From Amycolatopsis circi (lineage in GTDB: Bacteria; Actinomycetota; Actinomycetes; Mycobacteriales; Pseudonocardiaceae): a stretch of 32,835 nucleotides of DNA. Positions within the stretch are counted from its first letter, which is position 1, and each line of letters starts with the position of its first letter. Of the stretch, positions 7,656 to 16,000 are shown in pieces. Location of the stretch: NCBI RefSeq assembly GCF_003385235.1, contig NZ_PQIA01000108.1, positions 1-32,835 on the forward strand, given 5' to 3'. The position numbers were made by a program, and so were the translations under genes. The notes below the pieces were generated by a model. It was not told the origin of the DNA. It saw only the letters and a program-made list of their open reading frames with translations, and made no database searches.

Positions 7656-7709
7656 GTGCTCAGCCGAGCCCAAGCACTGCGCCCGGCGCCTCCCGTAGGC
7701 AAGGCAGAT

Positions 7710-7764
7710 GTCCGTGAGGGGAACCCTGAGGGACTCTGAGTCCCTCAGGGTTCCCCTCACGGAC
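7710..7764. repeat. Intergenic palindrome, copy 1 (26-bp perfect arms)
   Basis: Arms 7710-7735 and 7739-7764 are perfectly complementary around a CTG loop. The core is GGGGAACCCTGAGGGACT and its complement. A near-identical copy lies at 20401-20455. It begins 17 bases beyond the encapsulin stop codon, so it could end that transcript, but no T-run follows. A dispersed palindromic element with a possible terminator or mRNA-end role is inferred. Confidence 0.85.
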
Positions 7765-7780
7765 GTTTCGCCCGGCGCGC

Positions 7781-8593
7781 TTAGTCGAGGACGAGTGCCG
7801 CGTCCGGTTCGGTTACGCGGAAGCTGAAGCTCTCCTCCAGGTACAGGGTGAGCGTCTCGGCGTCGTGGTGGCGGTAGCCCACCGAAAGATCCTGGCCGAG
7901 TTCCAGGACGAAATCTCCGCCGGACAGGCTCAACACGACCGCGCCGGTCAGCCCGGGCGTCCGCTTCACCCGGCCGCCGCCCAGCGCCCGGCGAAGGTGG
8001 TCGAGCACCAGCAGGCCGCCGTGTTCGGTGCTCTCCACGATGGAGGTGTAGCCCTCGGGATTGATCGCTAGCGCATAAGGACCTTCAATCCCCTTGCACC
8101 GCAACGTGTTCACCGCGTTGGCCACCACATGCGGATACCGTTCCGGATCGGCCCCCAGCGTGCCGTGGTCGTACGGGCTCGCCTCGACGATCCCGGTGAT
8201 CCCGGCTTCCGGCCAGCCGTGGAACACCGCGCGGTTCTCCAGCAGGCCCACCTGAGCCGCGGCCTGGTCGAGGTCGTCGAACTCCAGGTCGTCCGCACCG
8301 CGTTCGGCGTCTTCGAGTTCCTTGCGCTCCACGGTGAACGGCACGCGCACCTCGACCAGCGGCAACACCCGGCGCTGCTGTGCGAGGGTTTCGCGCTCCC
8401 GGGCGGTCTCCGGCGGGTCGACGCGCCGGGTCCGGCCGAGCGAGGTGGCCGAGTGCGTCCAGCCGTGCGGGCCTTCGACGTCGACCATCTTGCGGGCCGC
8501 GAGGTGCGTCGCCAGCCGTTCCCGCGCCTCGTCGTCGATCTGCTTCCAGCCCTCGGCCGGGATCGGCGCGAGTTCGCGCATCAGGTGGTTCAT
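7781..8593 (-). CDS. Encapsulin shell protein (family 1, linocin M18-like)
   Basis: A 270-residue HK97-fold shell protein, a normal length for family 1 encapsulins. Recognisable segments are MNHLMRELAPIPAEGW at the N-terminus, RKMVDVEGPHGW, LPLVEVRVPFTVER, DDLEFDDLDQAA, the E-loop/axial region ENRAVFHGW, GPYALAINPEGY, GGLLVLDHLRRAL and the C-terminal SFSFRVTEPDAALVLD. Such proteins self-assemble into icosahedral protein compartments in the cytoplasm and enclose cargo enzymes carrying a short C-terminal tag. The ATG overlaps the stop of the upstream hemerythrin gene by four bases (ATGA, 8590-8593), so translation of cargo and shell is probably coupled. The cargo is that hemerythrin, which ends in a typical loading peptide. 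Confidence 0.96.
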   Translation of the reverse strand: MNHLMRELAPIPAEGWKQIDDEARERLATHLAARKMVDVEGPHGWTHSATSLGRTRRVDPPETARERETLAQQRRVLPLVEVRVPFTVERKELEDAERGADDLEFDDLDQAAAQVGLLENRAVFHGWPEAGITGIVEASPYDHGTLGADPERYPHVVANAVNTLRCKGIEGPYALAINPEGYTSIVESTEHGGLLVLDHLRRALGGGRVKRTPGLTGAVVLSLSGGDFVLELGQDLSVGYRHHDAETLTLYLEESFSFRVTEPDAALVLD

Positions 8594-9153
8594 CGTGCTC
8601 CCTTCAGGCCGCCGATGCCCAGCGAACCGTCGTCCGCCGGGTTCTTCCCGGCTTTCCGCTCCTGCTCCTCGACGTAGCGCTCCGGATCGACGTCCCCGGT
8701 GTCGATGCCCTTGCCGCCCTCGTGCTCGGCCTTGAACGCGAGGAATTTCCGGCCGAGTTCCTCGCGCAGGCCCGGATCGGCGTGCTTGCGGAAGTCGGCG
8801 AGCGCGTCGTCCTCCTCCTCGGCCATGTGCTCGCTGTTGGCGGTGCGGGCCTGCCGGACCGCCGCGTGCCAGGCCGCGCTGCCCGCCGGGTGCCGCCGGG
8901 TTTCGGCGACCGCGTCGCGGATGTCGTTGTGGTCGCCGACCGCGTCGAGGGTCTCGTCCTCGGCGTCGGCTCCGCGCTGGATCAGCTCGGGGTAGAAGAC
9001 CGCCTCTTCGGCGGCCGCGTGCAGGTCCAGCAGGTCGGCGAGCGGCTCCCACGCCCGCGCCAGCTCTTCCGGGCCGTCGAGGTCGTCCAGTTCCGCGAAC
9101 GCCCGCCGGAACCGCTCGTGATCGTCGAGGATCAGGCTGGTGATGTCGCTCAT
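8590..9153 (-). CDS. Hemerythrin-domain encapsulin cargo protein
   Basis: A 187-residue protein with a four-helix hemerythrin-like domain (residues 1 to about 140). Candidate di-iron ligands are H12 (DDHERF), H45 and E49 (LHAAAEEAVFYPE), H75 (GDHNDI), and H109 and E113 (EHMAEEE). After a flexible linker (about 145-174) the protein ends in DGSLGIGGLKGAR (175-187), which matches the cargo-loading peptide pattern of actinobacterial encapsulins. Encapsulated hemerythrins are known in actinomycetes and are linked to protection against oxidative or nitrosative stress; that role is inferred here. It is the first gene of a two-gene operon with the shell. TAACGT at 9162-9167 could be a -10 element giving a nearly leaderless message. 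Confidence 0.95.
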   Translation of the reverse strand: MSDITSLILDDHERFRRAFAELDDLDGPEELARAWEPLADLLDLHAAAEEAVFYPELIQRGADAEDETLDAVGDHNDIRDAVAETRRHPAGSAAWHAAVRQARTANSEHMAEEEDDALADFRKHADPGLREELGRKFLAFKAEHEGGKGIDTGDVDPERYVEEQERKAGKNPADDGSLGIGGLKGAR

Positions 9154-9195
9154 GGCCCCCGACGTTAGCTCCCCCGGCGGCGTCGCGCTCGTCGT

Positions 9196-9221
9196 GTTTG
9201 CGCGAGGCTCGTTGCGGGTAA
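9196..9221 (+). promoter_or_regulatory. SigB/SigF-type promoter candidate for udgX
   Basis: GTTT, 16 bases, then GGGTAA, ending 9 bases before the ATG at 9231. The predicted transcription start near 9228 gives a leader of only about 3 bases. Confidence 0.5.
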
Positions 9222-9230
9222 AGGCTTCCG

Positions 9231-9848
9231 ATGGTCTCGCGTCAGGAACCGGGAGCCGAGCCGCCGGACACCACCAGCCTCGGCAAACTCCGGCAAGCAG
9301 CCCGCGACTGCCGCGGCTGCGGTCTGTACCGCGACGCCACGGCCACGGTTTTCGGCGTCGGAGCCAAGCGCGCGGAGATCTTCGCCCTCGGCGAGCAGCC
9401 CGGCGACCAGGAGGACCGGCGCGGCGAGCCGTTCGTCGGCCCCGCCGGGCGGCTGTTCGACCGCGCGCTCGGCGACGCGGGTCTGGAACGCGATTCCCTG
9501 TACGTGACCAACGCGGTCAAGCACTTCAAGTTCAAGCTCCGCGGCAAACGCCGGATCCACGAGAAGCCGGCGCGGTCCGAGGTCGTCGCGTGCCGGCCGT
9601 GGCTGGTGGCCGAACTCCGGGCTGTTCAGCCGCGCCTTGTGCTGTTGCTGGGCGCGACGGCGGCGCAATCGGTGTACGGCAGCAGTTTCCGGCTCACCCA
9701 GCATCGCGGCGAACAACTGGATCCGCCGGAAGAGTTCGCCGACATGTTCGCCTCGGCGGTCGCCACCGTGCATCCCTCCGCGGTGCTGCGCGCCCCTGAC
9801 CGCGACAGCGCGTACGACGAGTTCGTCGCCGACCTTCGCGGCCTCTGA
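9231..9848 (+). CDS. udgX: UdgX-type uracil-DNA glycosylase
   Basis: A 205-residue protein of the family 4-like uracil-DNA glycosylases. It has CRGC (C27, C30) for the iron-sulfur cluster, motif A GEQPGDQED (54-62), YVTNAVKHFKF (91-101), C120, and the C-terminal HPSAVLR. The subfamily mark is KRRIHEKP at 106-113. In the mycobacterial UdgX the KRRIH histidine attacks the abasic sugar after uracil removal and locks the enzyme covalently onto DNA; here that residue is H110. Family 4 enzymes usually have a cysteine where this protein has H98. The role in DNA repair or uracil sensing follows from the family. A SigB-type promoter lies directly upstream, and the alcohol dehydrogenase follows 43 bases later. 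Confidence 0.93.
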   Translation: MVSRQEPGAEPPDTTSLGKLRQAARDCRGCGLYRDATATVFGVGAKRAEIFALGEQPGDQEDRRGEPFVGPAGRLFDRALGDAGLERDSLYVTNAVKHFKFKLRGKRRIHEKPARSEVVACRPWLVAELRAVQPRLVLLLGATAAQSVYGSSFRLTQHRGEQLDPPEEFADMFASAVATVHPSAVLRAPDRDSAYDEFVADLRGL

Positions 9849-9857
9849 CCAGCGGAC

Positions 9858-9882
9858 GTTTGCCGGTTCCGGCACCGGGAAT
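9858..9882 (+). promoter_or_regulatory. SigB/SigF-like promoter candidate for the alcohol dehydrogenase
   Basis: GTTT, 15 bases, then GGGAAT, ending 9 bases before the ATG at 9892. The -10 differs from GGGTAT by one base. The position relative to the start codon matches that of the udgX candidate. Confidence 0.3.
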
Positions 9883-9891
9883 CCGGCTGCC

Positions 9892-11082
9892 ATGAAAGCA
9901 GTGACCTGGCACGGCAAGCGGGACGTGCGAGTCGACGACGTCCCGGACCCGAAGATCGAGGAGCCGACCGACGCCGTCGTGCGGGTGACCTCGACCGGCA
10001 TCTGCGGTTCGGACCTGCACCTGTACGAGGTCCTCGGCCCGTTCATGACCGAGGGCGACATCCTCGGCCACGAGCCGATGGGGATCGTCGAGGAAGTGGG
10101 CAGCGGCGTGAGTTCGCTGAAACCCGGCGACCGCGTGGTGGTGCCGTTCAACATCTCGTGCGGGCACTGCTGGATGTGCGAACGCGGCCTGCAGTCGCAG
10201 TGCGAAACCACCCAGGTCAAGGACCAGGACAAGGGCGCGGCGCTGTTCGGCTACACGAAGCTCTACGGCCAGGTCCCGGGCGGGCAGGCCGAGTACCTCC
10301 GCGTCCCGCAAGCGCAGTACGGGCCGATCAAGGTGCCCGACGGCCCGCCGGACGAACGGTTCGTCTACCTGTCCGACGTGGTCCCGACGGCGTGGCAGGC
10401 CGTGCAGTACGCGGACATTCCCGACGGCGGTTCCGTCGTGGTCTTCGGGCTCGGCCCGATCGGCCAGATGTGCGCCCGGGTCGCGCAGCACCTGGGCGCG
10501 GGCGAGGTGATCGGCGTCGACCTCGTGCCCGAACGGCTGGCGCGGACCCGCGCGCACGGCGCGACGACGCTGGATCTGCGCGACCACCGGCGGATCGGCG
10601 ACGCGATCCGCGACCTCACCGGAGGCCGCGGCGCGGACTCGGTGATCGACGCGGTCGGGATGGAAGCACACGGCGCGCCGATCGGGAAACTCGCGCACAA
10701 CCTGGTCGCGCTGCTGCCGCAGCAGCTGGGCGCGAAGGTGACCGAGAAGGCCGGGATCGACCGGCTGAGCGTGCTGTACGCGGCCATCGACAGCGTCCGG
10801 CGCGGCGGCACGATCTCGCTGTCCGGGGTGTACGGCGGGATGGCCGACCCGATCCCGATGATGGAAGTCTTCGACAAGCAGATCCGGCTGCACACCGGGC
10901 AGGCGAACGTCCGCCGGTGGATCGACGACGTCCTGCCGGTCCTCACCGCGGACGGCGACCCCCTTGGCGTCGAGGGCTTCGCGACGCACAAACTCCCGCT
11001 GGCCGACGCGCCGCGGGCGTACGACATGTTCCAGAAGAAGCTCCATGGCGCGCAGAAGATCCTGCTGGAACCAGCGGCATGA
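9892..11082 (+). CDS. Zinc-dependent alcohol dehydrogenase (formaldehyde dehydrogenase-like)
   Basis: A 396-residue medium-chain dehydrogenase/reductase. Catalytic zinc ligands are C38 (GICGSDLH) and H60-E61 (LGHEPMG). Structural zinc ligands are C90, C93, C96 and C104 (SCGHCWMCERGLQSQC). The NAD-binding fold shows VVFGLGPIGQM, with an acidic residue at the end of the next strand (GVDLVPER), which favours NAD. Overall it resembles the glutathione-independent formaldehyde dehydrogenase-like group (IDAVGMEAHG, FDKQIRLHTGQANVRRWID). The substrate is not determined. Its stop overlaps the ATG of a 28-codon reading frame (ATGA at 11079-11082). Confidence 0.93.
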   Translation: MKAVTWHGKRDVRVDDVPDPKIEEPTDAVVRVTSTGICGSDLHLYEVLGPFMTEGDILGHEPMGIVEEVGSGVSSLKPGDRVVVPFNISCGHCWMCERGLQSQCETTQVKDQDKGAALFGYTKLYGQVPGGQAEYLRVPQAQYGPIKVPDGPPDERFVYLSDVVPTAWQAVQYADIPDGGSVVVFGLGPIGQMCARVAQHLGAGEVIGVDLVPERLARTRAHGATTLDLRDHRRIGDAIRDLTGGRGADSVIDAVGMEAHGAPIGKLAHNLVALLPQQLGAKVTEKAGIDRLSVLYAAIDSVRRGGTISLSGVYGGMADPIPMMEVFDKQIRLHTGQANVRRWIDDVLPVLTADGDPLGVEGFATHKLPLADAPRAYDMFQKKLHGAQKILLEPAA

Positions 11083-11165
11083 GGGCTTCGCTGAAGACGC
11101 TGATCCACCTGCTGAGGATGGCCGAGGTCGGGCTGCCGATCATGGCCGTCACGATCGACACGTAA
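11079..11165 (+). CDS. Possible 28-residue peptide coupled to the alcohol dehydrogenase
   Basis: A short frame beginning MRASLKTLIHLLRMAEVGLP and ending AVTIDT starts at the ATGA overlap with the dehydrogenase stop. It has a basic N-terminus and a hydrophobic, probably helical body. The ATGA junction is the only sign of translation. Its stop codon falls inside a short sequence duplicated from the 3' end of the NrfD-like gene, so it may simply be scar sequence. Confidence 0.25.
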   Translation: MRASLKTLIHLLRMAEVGLPIMAVTIDT

Positions 11166-11214
11166 ACCCCGAAGCGGCGTGCACAACCCGGACGCCAGAT
11201 ACGCCGCTTCCGCC
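11163..11214. repeat. Degenerate copy of the 3' part of the NrfD-like gene
   Basis: About 52 bases match 11352-11403 with roughly seven differences, one of them an inserted base. Read on the minus strand, both encode AAYLASGLCT, the C-terminal region of the NrfD-like subunit; the inserted base shifts the frame in this copy. It fills most of the gap between the convergent dehydrogenase and nrfD genes. The remaining bases up to 11257 show nothing recognisable. Confidence 0.75.
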
Positions 11215-11257
11215 CCAGGAACGGCGAAGAACTGTGCCGGTGCGTGCGGGCCGCGAG

Positions 11258-12193
11258 TTAACGACCCTCCCGCTCCTCGGCACGCCGCGCAAGCCGCTCC
11301 CGCTGCGGAACCACCACATACTTCGGGTCCTTTGTGGACTCAACACCGGCCGCATAAACCCCGAAGCGCGTGCACAGCCCCGACGCCAGATACGCTGCCC
11401 CCGCAACAACTCCCGCCGCACGGTTCTTCCGCGCAGCCAGAGATAACGTCGCGCCCGCCGCGGTAAGCACCTTCGCCGCCTTCAACAACCGCCCAGCCCG
11501 GCCAGTCCGATACGGCTCCGAAGCCAACCCCAGACCGGTCTCCAGGTGGTGCTCGGCAGCCAACTCCGCCACCGCCCCGGCGAGCCCAGCCCGCACGACC
11601 GGCCCGTTCTCCTTCCGCGGCACCGAAATCAGCGCGACCCCAGCCCCGCTGGTCAGCGCGCTGCCGGCGAACAGCACCGGCAGCGTCCCGTGCGCCTCGT
11701 GCCAGGACGGAGTCGCCGTGTCGGCGAGCAGCACCGCGGTGTACGTGCACATCGCCGGACCCAGCACGCCCGCCCCGACCCCAGCCAACCGGCCCAGCCG
11801 GGGAAAACGTCCGGTCACCGCCGTAAAAGCCGACGCCGCAGCAAGACCGGAGAACGGCGACAGGATCCACGACCCCACCGAAAGCGGCGAAGTCGGCTTG
11901 AGCACGCGCAGCATGTTCAGGAACCGCGTCGGCTTGCCGAGGTCGTGGATCAGCGCGACGACACTGGCGATCGACCCGCCCGAAGCAGCCAGCCGACCGA
12001 CCTTGGCCAACTCGGGGCGTCCAGTCGCATCCGCGAGCGCGGCCAGCGACGCCGACGCACCGGCCGCACCGCCGAGGAACAGGTACAGCGGCACGTCCGG
12101 CTGCTTCCAGGCAGGTTCCTTGAGGATCGGCCTGCCGTAGTAGGAGCGGAATTCGGCGGGTTCGACCATCGCCCGTTCGCGGCGGGGGCTCAT
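11258..12193 (-). CDS. NrfD-like membrane subunit of formate dehydrogenase
   Basis: A 311-residue polytopic membrane protein of the NrfD/PsrC type. A short cytoplasmic start (FRSYYGRPILKEPAWKQPDV) is followed by about eight hydrophobic segments, among them PLYLFLGGAAGASASLAALA, SIASVVALIHDLGKPTRFLN, SPLSVGSWILSPFSGLAAAS and GPAMCTYTAVLLADTATPSW. NrfD subunits usually lack haem and pass electrons between an iron-sulfur subunit and the quinone pool. Here it would anchor the formate dehydrogenase in place of a cytochrome b subunit. The ATG overlaps the stop of the iron-sulfur gene (ATGA at 12190-12193). It is the last gene of the selenocysteine/formate dehydrogenase operon. The basic tail (QRERLARRAEEREGR) lies after the last membrane segment. 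Confidence 0.9.
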   Translation of the reverse strand: MSPRRERAMVEPAEFRSYYGRPILKEPAWKQPDVPLYLFLGGAAGASASLAALADATGRPELAKVGRLAASGGSIASVVALIHDLGKPTRFLNMLRVLKPTSPLSVGSWILSPFSGLAAASAFTAVTGRFPRLGRLAGVGAGVLGPAMCTYTAVLLADTATPSWHEAHGTLPVLFAGSALTSGAGVALISVPRKENGPVVRAGLAGAVAELAAEHHLETGLGLASEPYRTGRAGRLLKAAKVLTAAGATLSLAARKNRAAGVVAGAAYLASGLCTRFGVYAAGVESTKDPKYVVVPQRERLARRAEEREGR

Positions 12194-13023
12194 CGGCGCC
12201 GTCCCAGGAACGACACGACCAGCGCCGCGGCGACCCCGGCGGCGGTCGTCGCGGCGCGCTTCCACATCTGCGGCAAATCGCGCGTCGTCACGACCGGGTC
12301 CGGCGGGAAGCCGTAGACCTCGGGTTCGTCCAGCAGCAGGAAGAACGCGCCGTCGCCGCCGACCCCGTCGTCGGGATCGTGCCCGTAGAGCCGCGCCTCC
12401 GGCACGCCGTCCTCGTGCAGCGTCGACACTCGTGCGGCGGCGCGTTCGCGGAGTTCGTCCAGCTCGCCGAACTGGATGGAGTCGGTCGGGCAAGCCTTGG
12501 CGCACGCGGGTTCCATCCCGGCGCCGAGCCGGTCGTAGCAAAGGGTGCATTTGAACGCGCGGCCGTCGCTCTCGCGTTTCTCGATGACCCCGTACGGACA
12601 CGCCGGAACGCAGTAGCCGCAACCGTTGCAGATGTCCTGCTGCACCACGACCGTGTCGAATTCGGTGCGGAACAGCGCGCCGGTCGGACAGACGTCGAGG
12701 CAGGCCGCGTGCGTGCAGTGCTTGCAGACGTCGCTGGACATCAGCCAGCGCACGCCCGGCTCTTCCGGATGCTGCTCCGGTGCCCCGACCGTCGGCATCC
12801 CGAGGTCCACCGCGGGCTTTTCCTGTTCGATGAACGCCACGTGCCGCCAGGTGTTCGAGCCGAGGTCGCCGGTGTTGTCGTACGACAGCCCGAGCAGGTC
12901 CTGCCCGCCCGCCTCCGGGACGTCGTTCCACTCCTTGCACGCGACCTCGCACGCCTTGCACCCGATGCACACCGACGTGTCGGTGAAGAAGCCCATCCGG
13001 GGCTGGGCGCCGTATTCAGCCAT
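12190..13023 (-). CDS. Formate dehydrogenase iron-sulfur (beta) subunit
   Basis: A 277-residue ferredoxin-like electron-transfer subunit. Four cysteine clusters for [4Fe-4S] centres are visible: C19-x2-C-x2-C-x3-C29 (CIGCKACEVAC), CKHCTHAACLDVCPTGA, CNGCGYCVPACPYGV, and CTLCYDRLGAGMEPACAKACP. There is one hydrophobic segment near the C-terminus (TTAAGVAAALVVSFLG) followed by RRR. No Tat or Sec signal precedes the first cluster, so the subunit should face the cytoplasm. It carries electrons from the molybdenum/tungsten subunit to the NrfD-like protein. It overlaps both neighbours, by 8 bases with the catalytic subunit and 4 with nrfD. Confidence 0.94.
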   Translation of the reverse strand: MAEYGAQPRMGFFTDTSVCIGCKACEVACKEWNDVPEAGGQDLLGLSYDNTGDLGSNTWRHVAFIEQEKPAVDLGMPTVGAPEQHPEEPGVRWLMSSDVCKHCTHAACLDVCPTGALFRTEFDTVVVQQDICNGCGYCVPACPYGVIEKRESDGRAFKCTLCYDRLGAGMEPACAKACPTDSIQFGELDELRERAAARVSTLHEDGVPEARLYGHDPDDGVGGDGAFFLLLDEPEVYGFPPDPVVTTRDLPQMWKRAATTAAGVAAALVVSFLGRRR

Positions 13024-16000
13024 TGGCTCGCCTCCGGTACTCCGCCACGAAGTCCAGCAGCGCCGGCCCGCGCGGCCGCCGTCCGGGACGGATGTCGCAG
13101 GTGGCCGCTTTGGCCTCCTGGATGTGCACGTTCGGGTCCAGCACGATCGACAGCAGGTCGTTGGCCGCGTCGCCGCGGGACAGGCCGTTCGGTCCCCAGT
13201 GATACGGCAGCCCGACCTGGTGGACGGTGCGGCCGCGCACCTTGAGCGGCTTGACGCGGTCGGTGACGAGCACGCGGGCCTCGATCGCCGTCCGCGACGA
13301 CACGATGGTGGCCCAGCCGAGGTGCACCAGCCCGCGCTCGGCCGCCAGCGCGGGCGAGATCTCGCAGAAGAACTCCGGCTGCAGTTCGGACAGGTACGGC
13401 AGCGTCCGGCTCATCCCTCCCGCCGTGTGGTGCTCGGTGAGCCGGTAGGTGGTGAACACGTACGGGAAGACCTCGCTGCGCGCCGGGTTGTACTGGTTCA
13501 CCGGGCTGTCCAGCGTCTGCCGCACCGGCGAGGACTGCTGGCTGTACAGCGCGTTGCCGACCGGGCTTTCGAACGGCTCGTAGTGCGTGGGCAGCGGACC
13601 GTCGGCCAGTCCGGCGGGGACGTACAGCCAGGCTTTGCCGTCGGTCTGCATGATGAACGGATCGCGGCCGCTCAGCGCGTCCTGTGCCCGTGCTCCGTCC
13701 GGCGGCTGGTAATCGGGTGCCTTGGTGGCTTCGAAGTCCGGGACGTCGGGGCCGGTCCACTTGGACTCCGAAGCGTCCCAGTAGATCAGCTTTTTGCGTT
13801 CGCTCCACGGCTTCCCGTCCGGGTCCGCCGAGGCGCGGTTGTACAAGATCCGCCGGTTGGCAGGCCACGCCCACGCCCAGCCGTTCGCGACCCAGTCCTG
13901 TTCGGAGCCCGGCTGCCGGTTCGCGGCGTGGTTGTGGCCGTCGGCGCGGACGCCGCAGTAGATCCAGCAGCCGCACGACGTCGAGCCGTCGTCCTTGAGC
14001 TGTGTGTAGGACGAGAGCGGGCCTTCCGGGCCGTGGCCGTTGATCTCCGCGAGGACCGACTCCGCGCTCGGATCGCCGGTCGGGCCCTCGGTCGGATAGC
14101 TCCACGCGAGGTCACGGAGCGGGGCGTCGCGCGCGTCGCCGACGCGCTCTCGGATGAGCCGGCCCAGATGGTAGTAGAACCACAGGTCGCTGCGGGCGTC
14201 GCCGGGCGGTTCGACCGCTTTGTGGTGCCATTGCAGCAGGCGCTGCGTGTTGGTGAAGCTGCCGTCCTTTTCGGTGTGCGCGGCGGCGGGCAGGAAGAAG
14301 ACCTCGGTGCCGATCTCCTCGGATTTCAGCTCGCCGGTCTCGATCTCCGGGCCGTTCTTCCAGAACGTCGCGCTTTCGATCAGCTGCAGGTCGCGGACCA
14401 CCAGCCAGTCGAGATTGGCCAGGCCCAGCCGCTGGAACTTCCCGTTCGCCGAGCCGACCGCCGGGTTCTCGCCGACCAGGAAGTAGCCCTTGCACTCCCC
14501 CGCGATTTGCTTCTGGACGGTCGCGTACGTCCCGTGGTCACCGGTCAGCCGCGGCAGGTAGTCGAAGCGGAAGTCGTTGTGCGGCTGCGCGCTGTCGCCC
14601 CAGTACGCCTTGAGCAGGCTCACGGTGTAGGAACGCATGTTGCCCCAGAAACCGGTCTTGCCCGCGTCGGCTTCGACGAAACTGTCGAGGTCGAGGTGCT
14701 GGTGCGCGTGCGGCATCGGGATGTAGCCGGGCAGCAGGTTGAACAGCGTCGGGATGTCGGTCGAGCCCTGGATGCTGGCGTGCCCGCGCAACGCGAGGAT
14801 GCCGCCGCCCGGACGGCCGATGTTGCCCAGCAGCGTCTGCAGGATCGAGGCCGTGCGGACGTACTGCGCGCCGACCGTGTGGTGCGTCCAGCCGACCGAA
14901 TACACCCAGGCCGTGGTGCGGTCGCGGCCGGAGTTCGCGGTGATCGCCTCGGCGATTTCGGTGAACTGCTCGACCGGCAGGCCGCAGATGTCCGCGACTG
15001 CCTCGGGGGTGTAGCGCGAGAAATGCCGTTTGAGGACTTGGAACACGCACCTCGGATGCTGCAGCGTCTCGTCGGTCTTGGGCTTCGTTTCGATCGCCGC
15101 GCCGCCGCTGCCGTAGGACTCGGCGCGCGCGGAACTCTGGTGTTTCTCGCCGCCGTGGTGGCCGCCCGGCTGATCCGGGTCGCGAGCGCCGGCCGCCGGG
15201 CTCGCCTCAGCGTCCTCGTACGCCCAGGTCGAGTTGTCGTACTGGCGATTCTCCGCGTCGAAGCCGGAGAACAGGCCGTCGAGGTCCTCGGTGTCGGCGA
15301 ACTCCTCGGTCAGGATCGCGGCGGCGTTCGTGTAGGCCACGACGTATTCGCGGAAGTCCAGGTCGTTCTGCAGGACGTAGTTGATCAGCCCGCCGAGGAA
15401 CGCGATGTCCGAGCCCGCCCGCACCGACGCGTGGACGTGCGCGACCGCGCTCGTGCGGGTGAACCGCGGGTCGACGTGGATGATCTTCGCGCCGCGGGCC
15501 TTCGCCTCCATCACCCACTGGAACCCGACCGGATGGCATTCGGCCATGTTGGAACCCTGGATGACGATGCAGTCGGCGTTGGCGAGGTCTTGCTGGAACG
15601 TCGTGGCGCCTCCACGACCGAAGGAGGTCCCCAGACCGGGAACCGTGGCGGAGTGTCAAATACGGGCCTGATTTTCGATCTGTATCGCGCCGAGCGCGGT
15701 GTACAGCTTCTTCATCAGGTAGTTCTCTTCGTTGTCCAGCGTCGCGCCGCCGAGGCTCGCGAAACCGAGCGTGCGGTTGAGCTTGCGGCCCTGGTCGTCG
15801 GCGTCCTGCCACGTTTCGGCGCGCGTCTTGAGCACGCGGTCGGCGATCATGTCCATCGCCTGGTCGAGGGACAACCGCTCCCACTCGGTGCCGTACGGGC
15901 GGCGGTAGAGGACTTCGGTGACGCGGCTCGGGCTGGTCACGAGCTGTTTGCTGGCGGAGCCCTTCGGGCACAGCCTGCCCCGGGAGATCGGCGAATCCGG

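Noticed and set aside
15656..15658. TGA as a true stop splitting the formate dehydrogenase into two genes
   Set aside because: Sequence on both sides aligns continuously with FdnG-type enzymes, the position is the known Sec site, a SECIS hairpin follows, and the full Sec machinery is adjacent.
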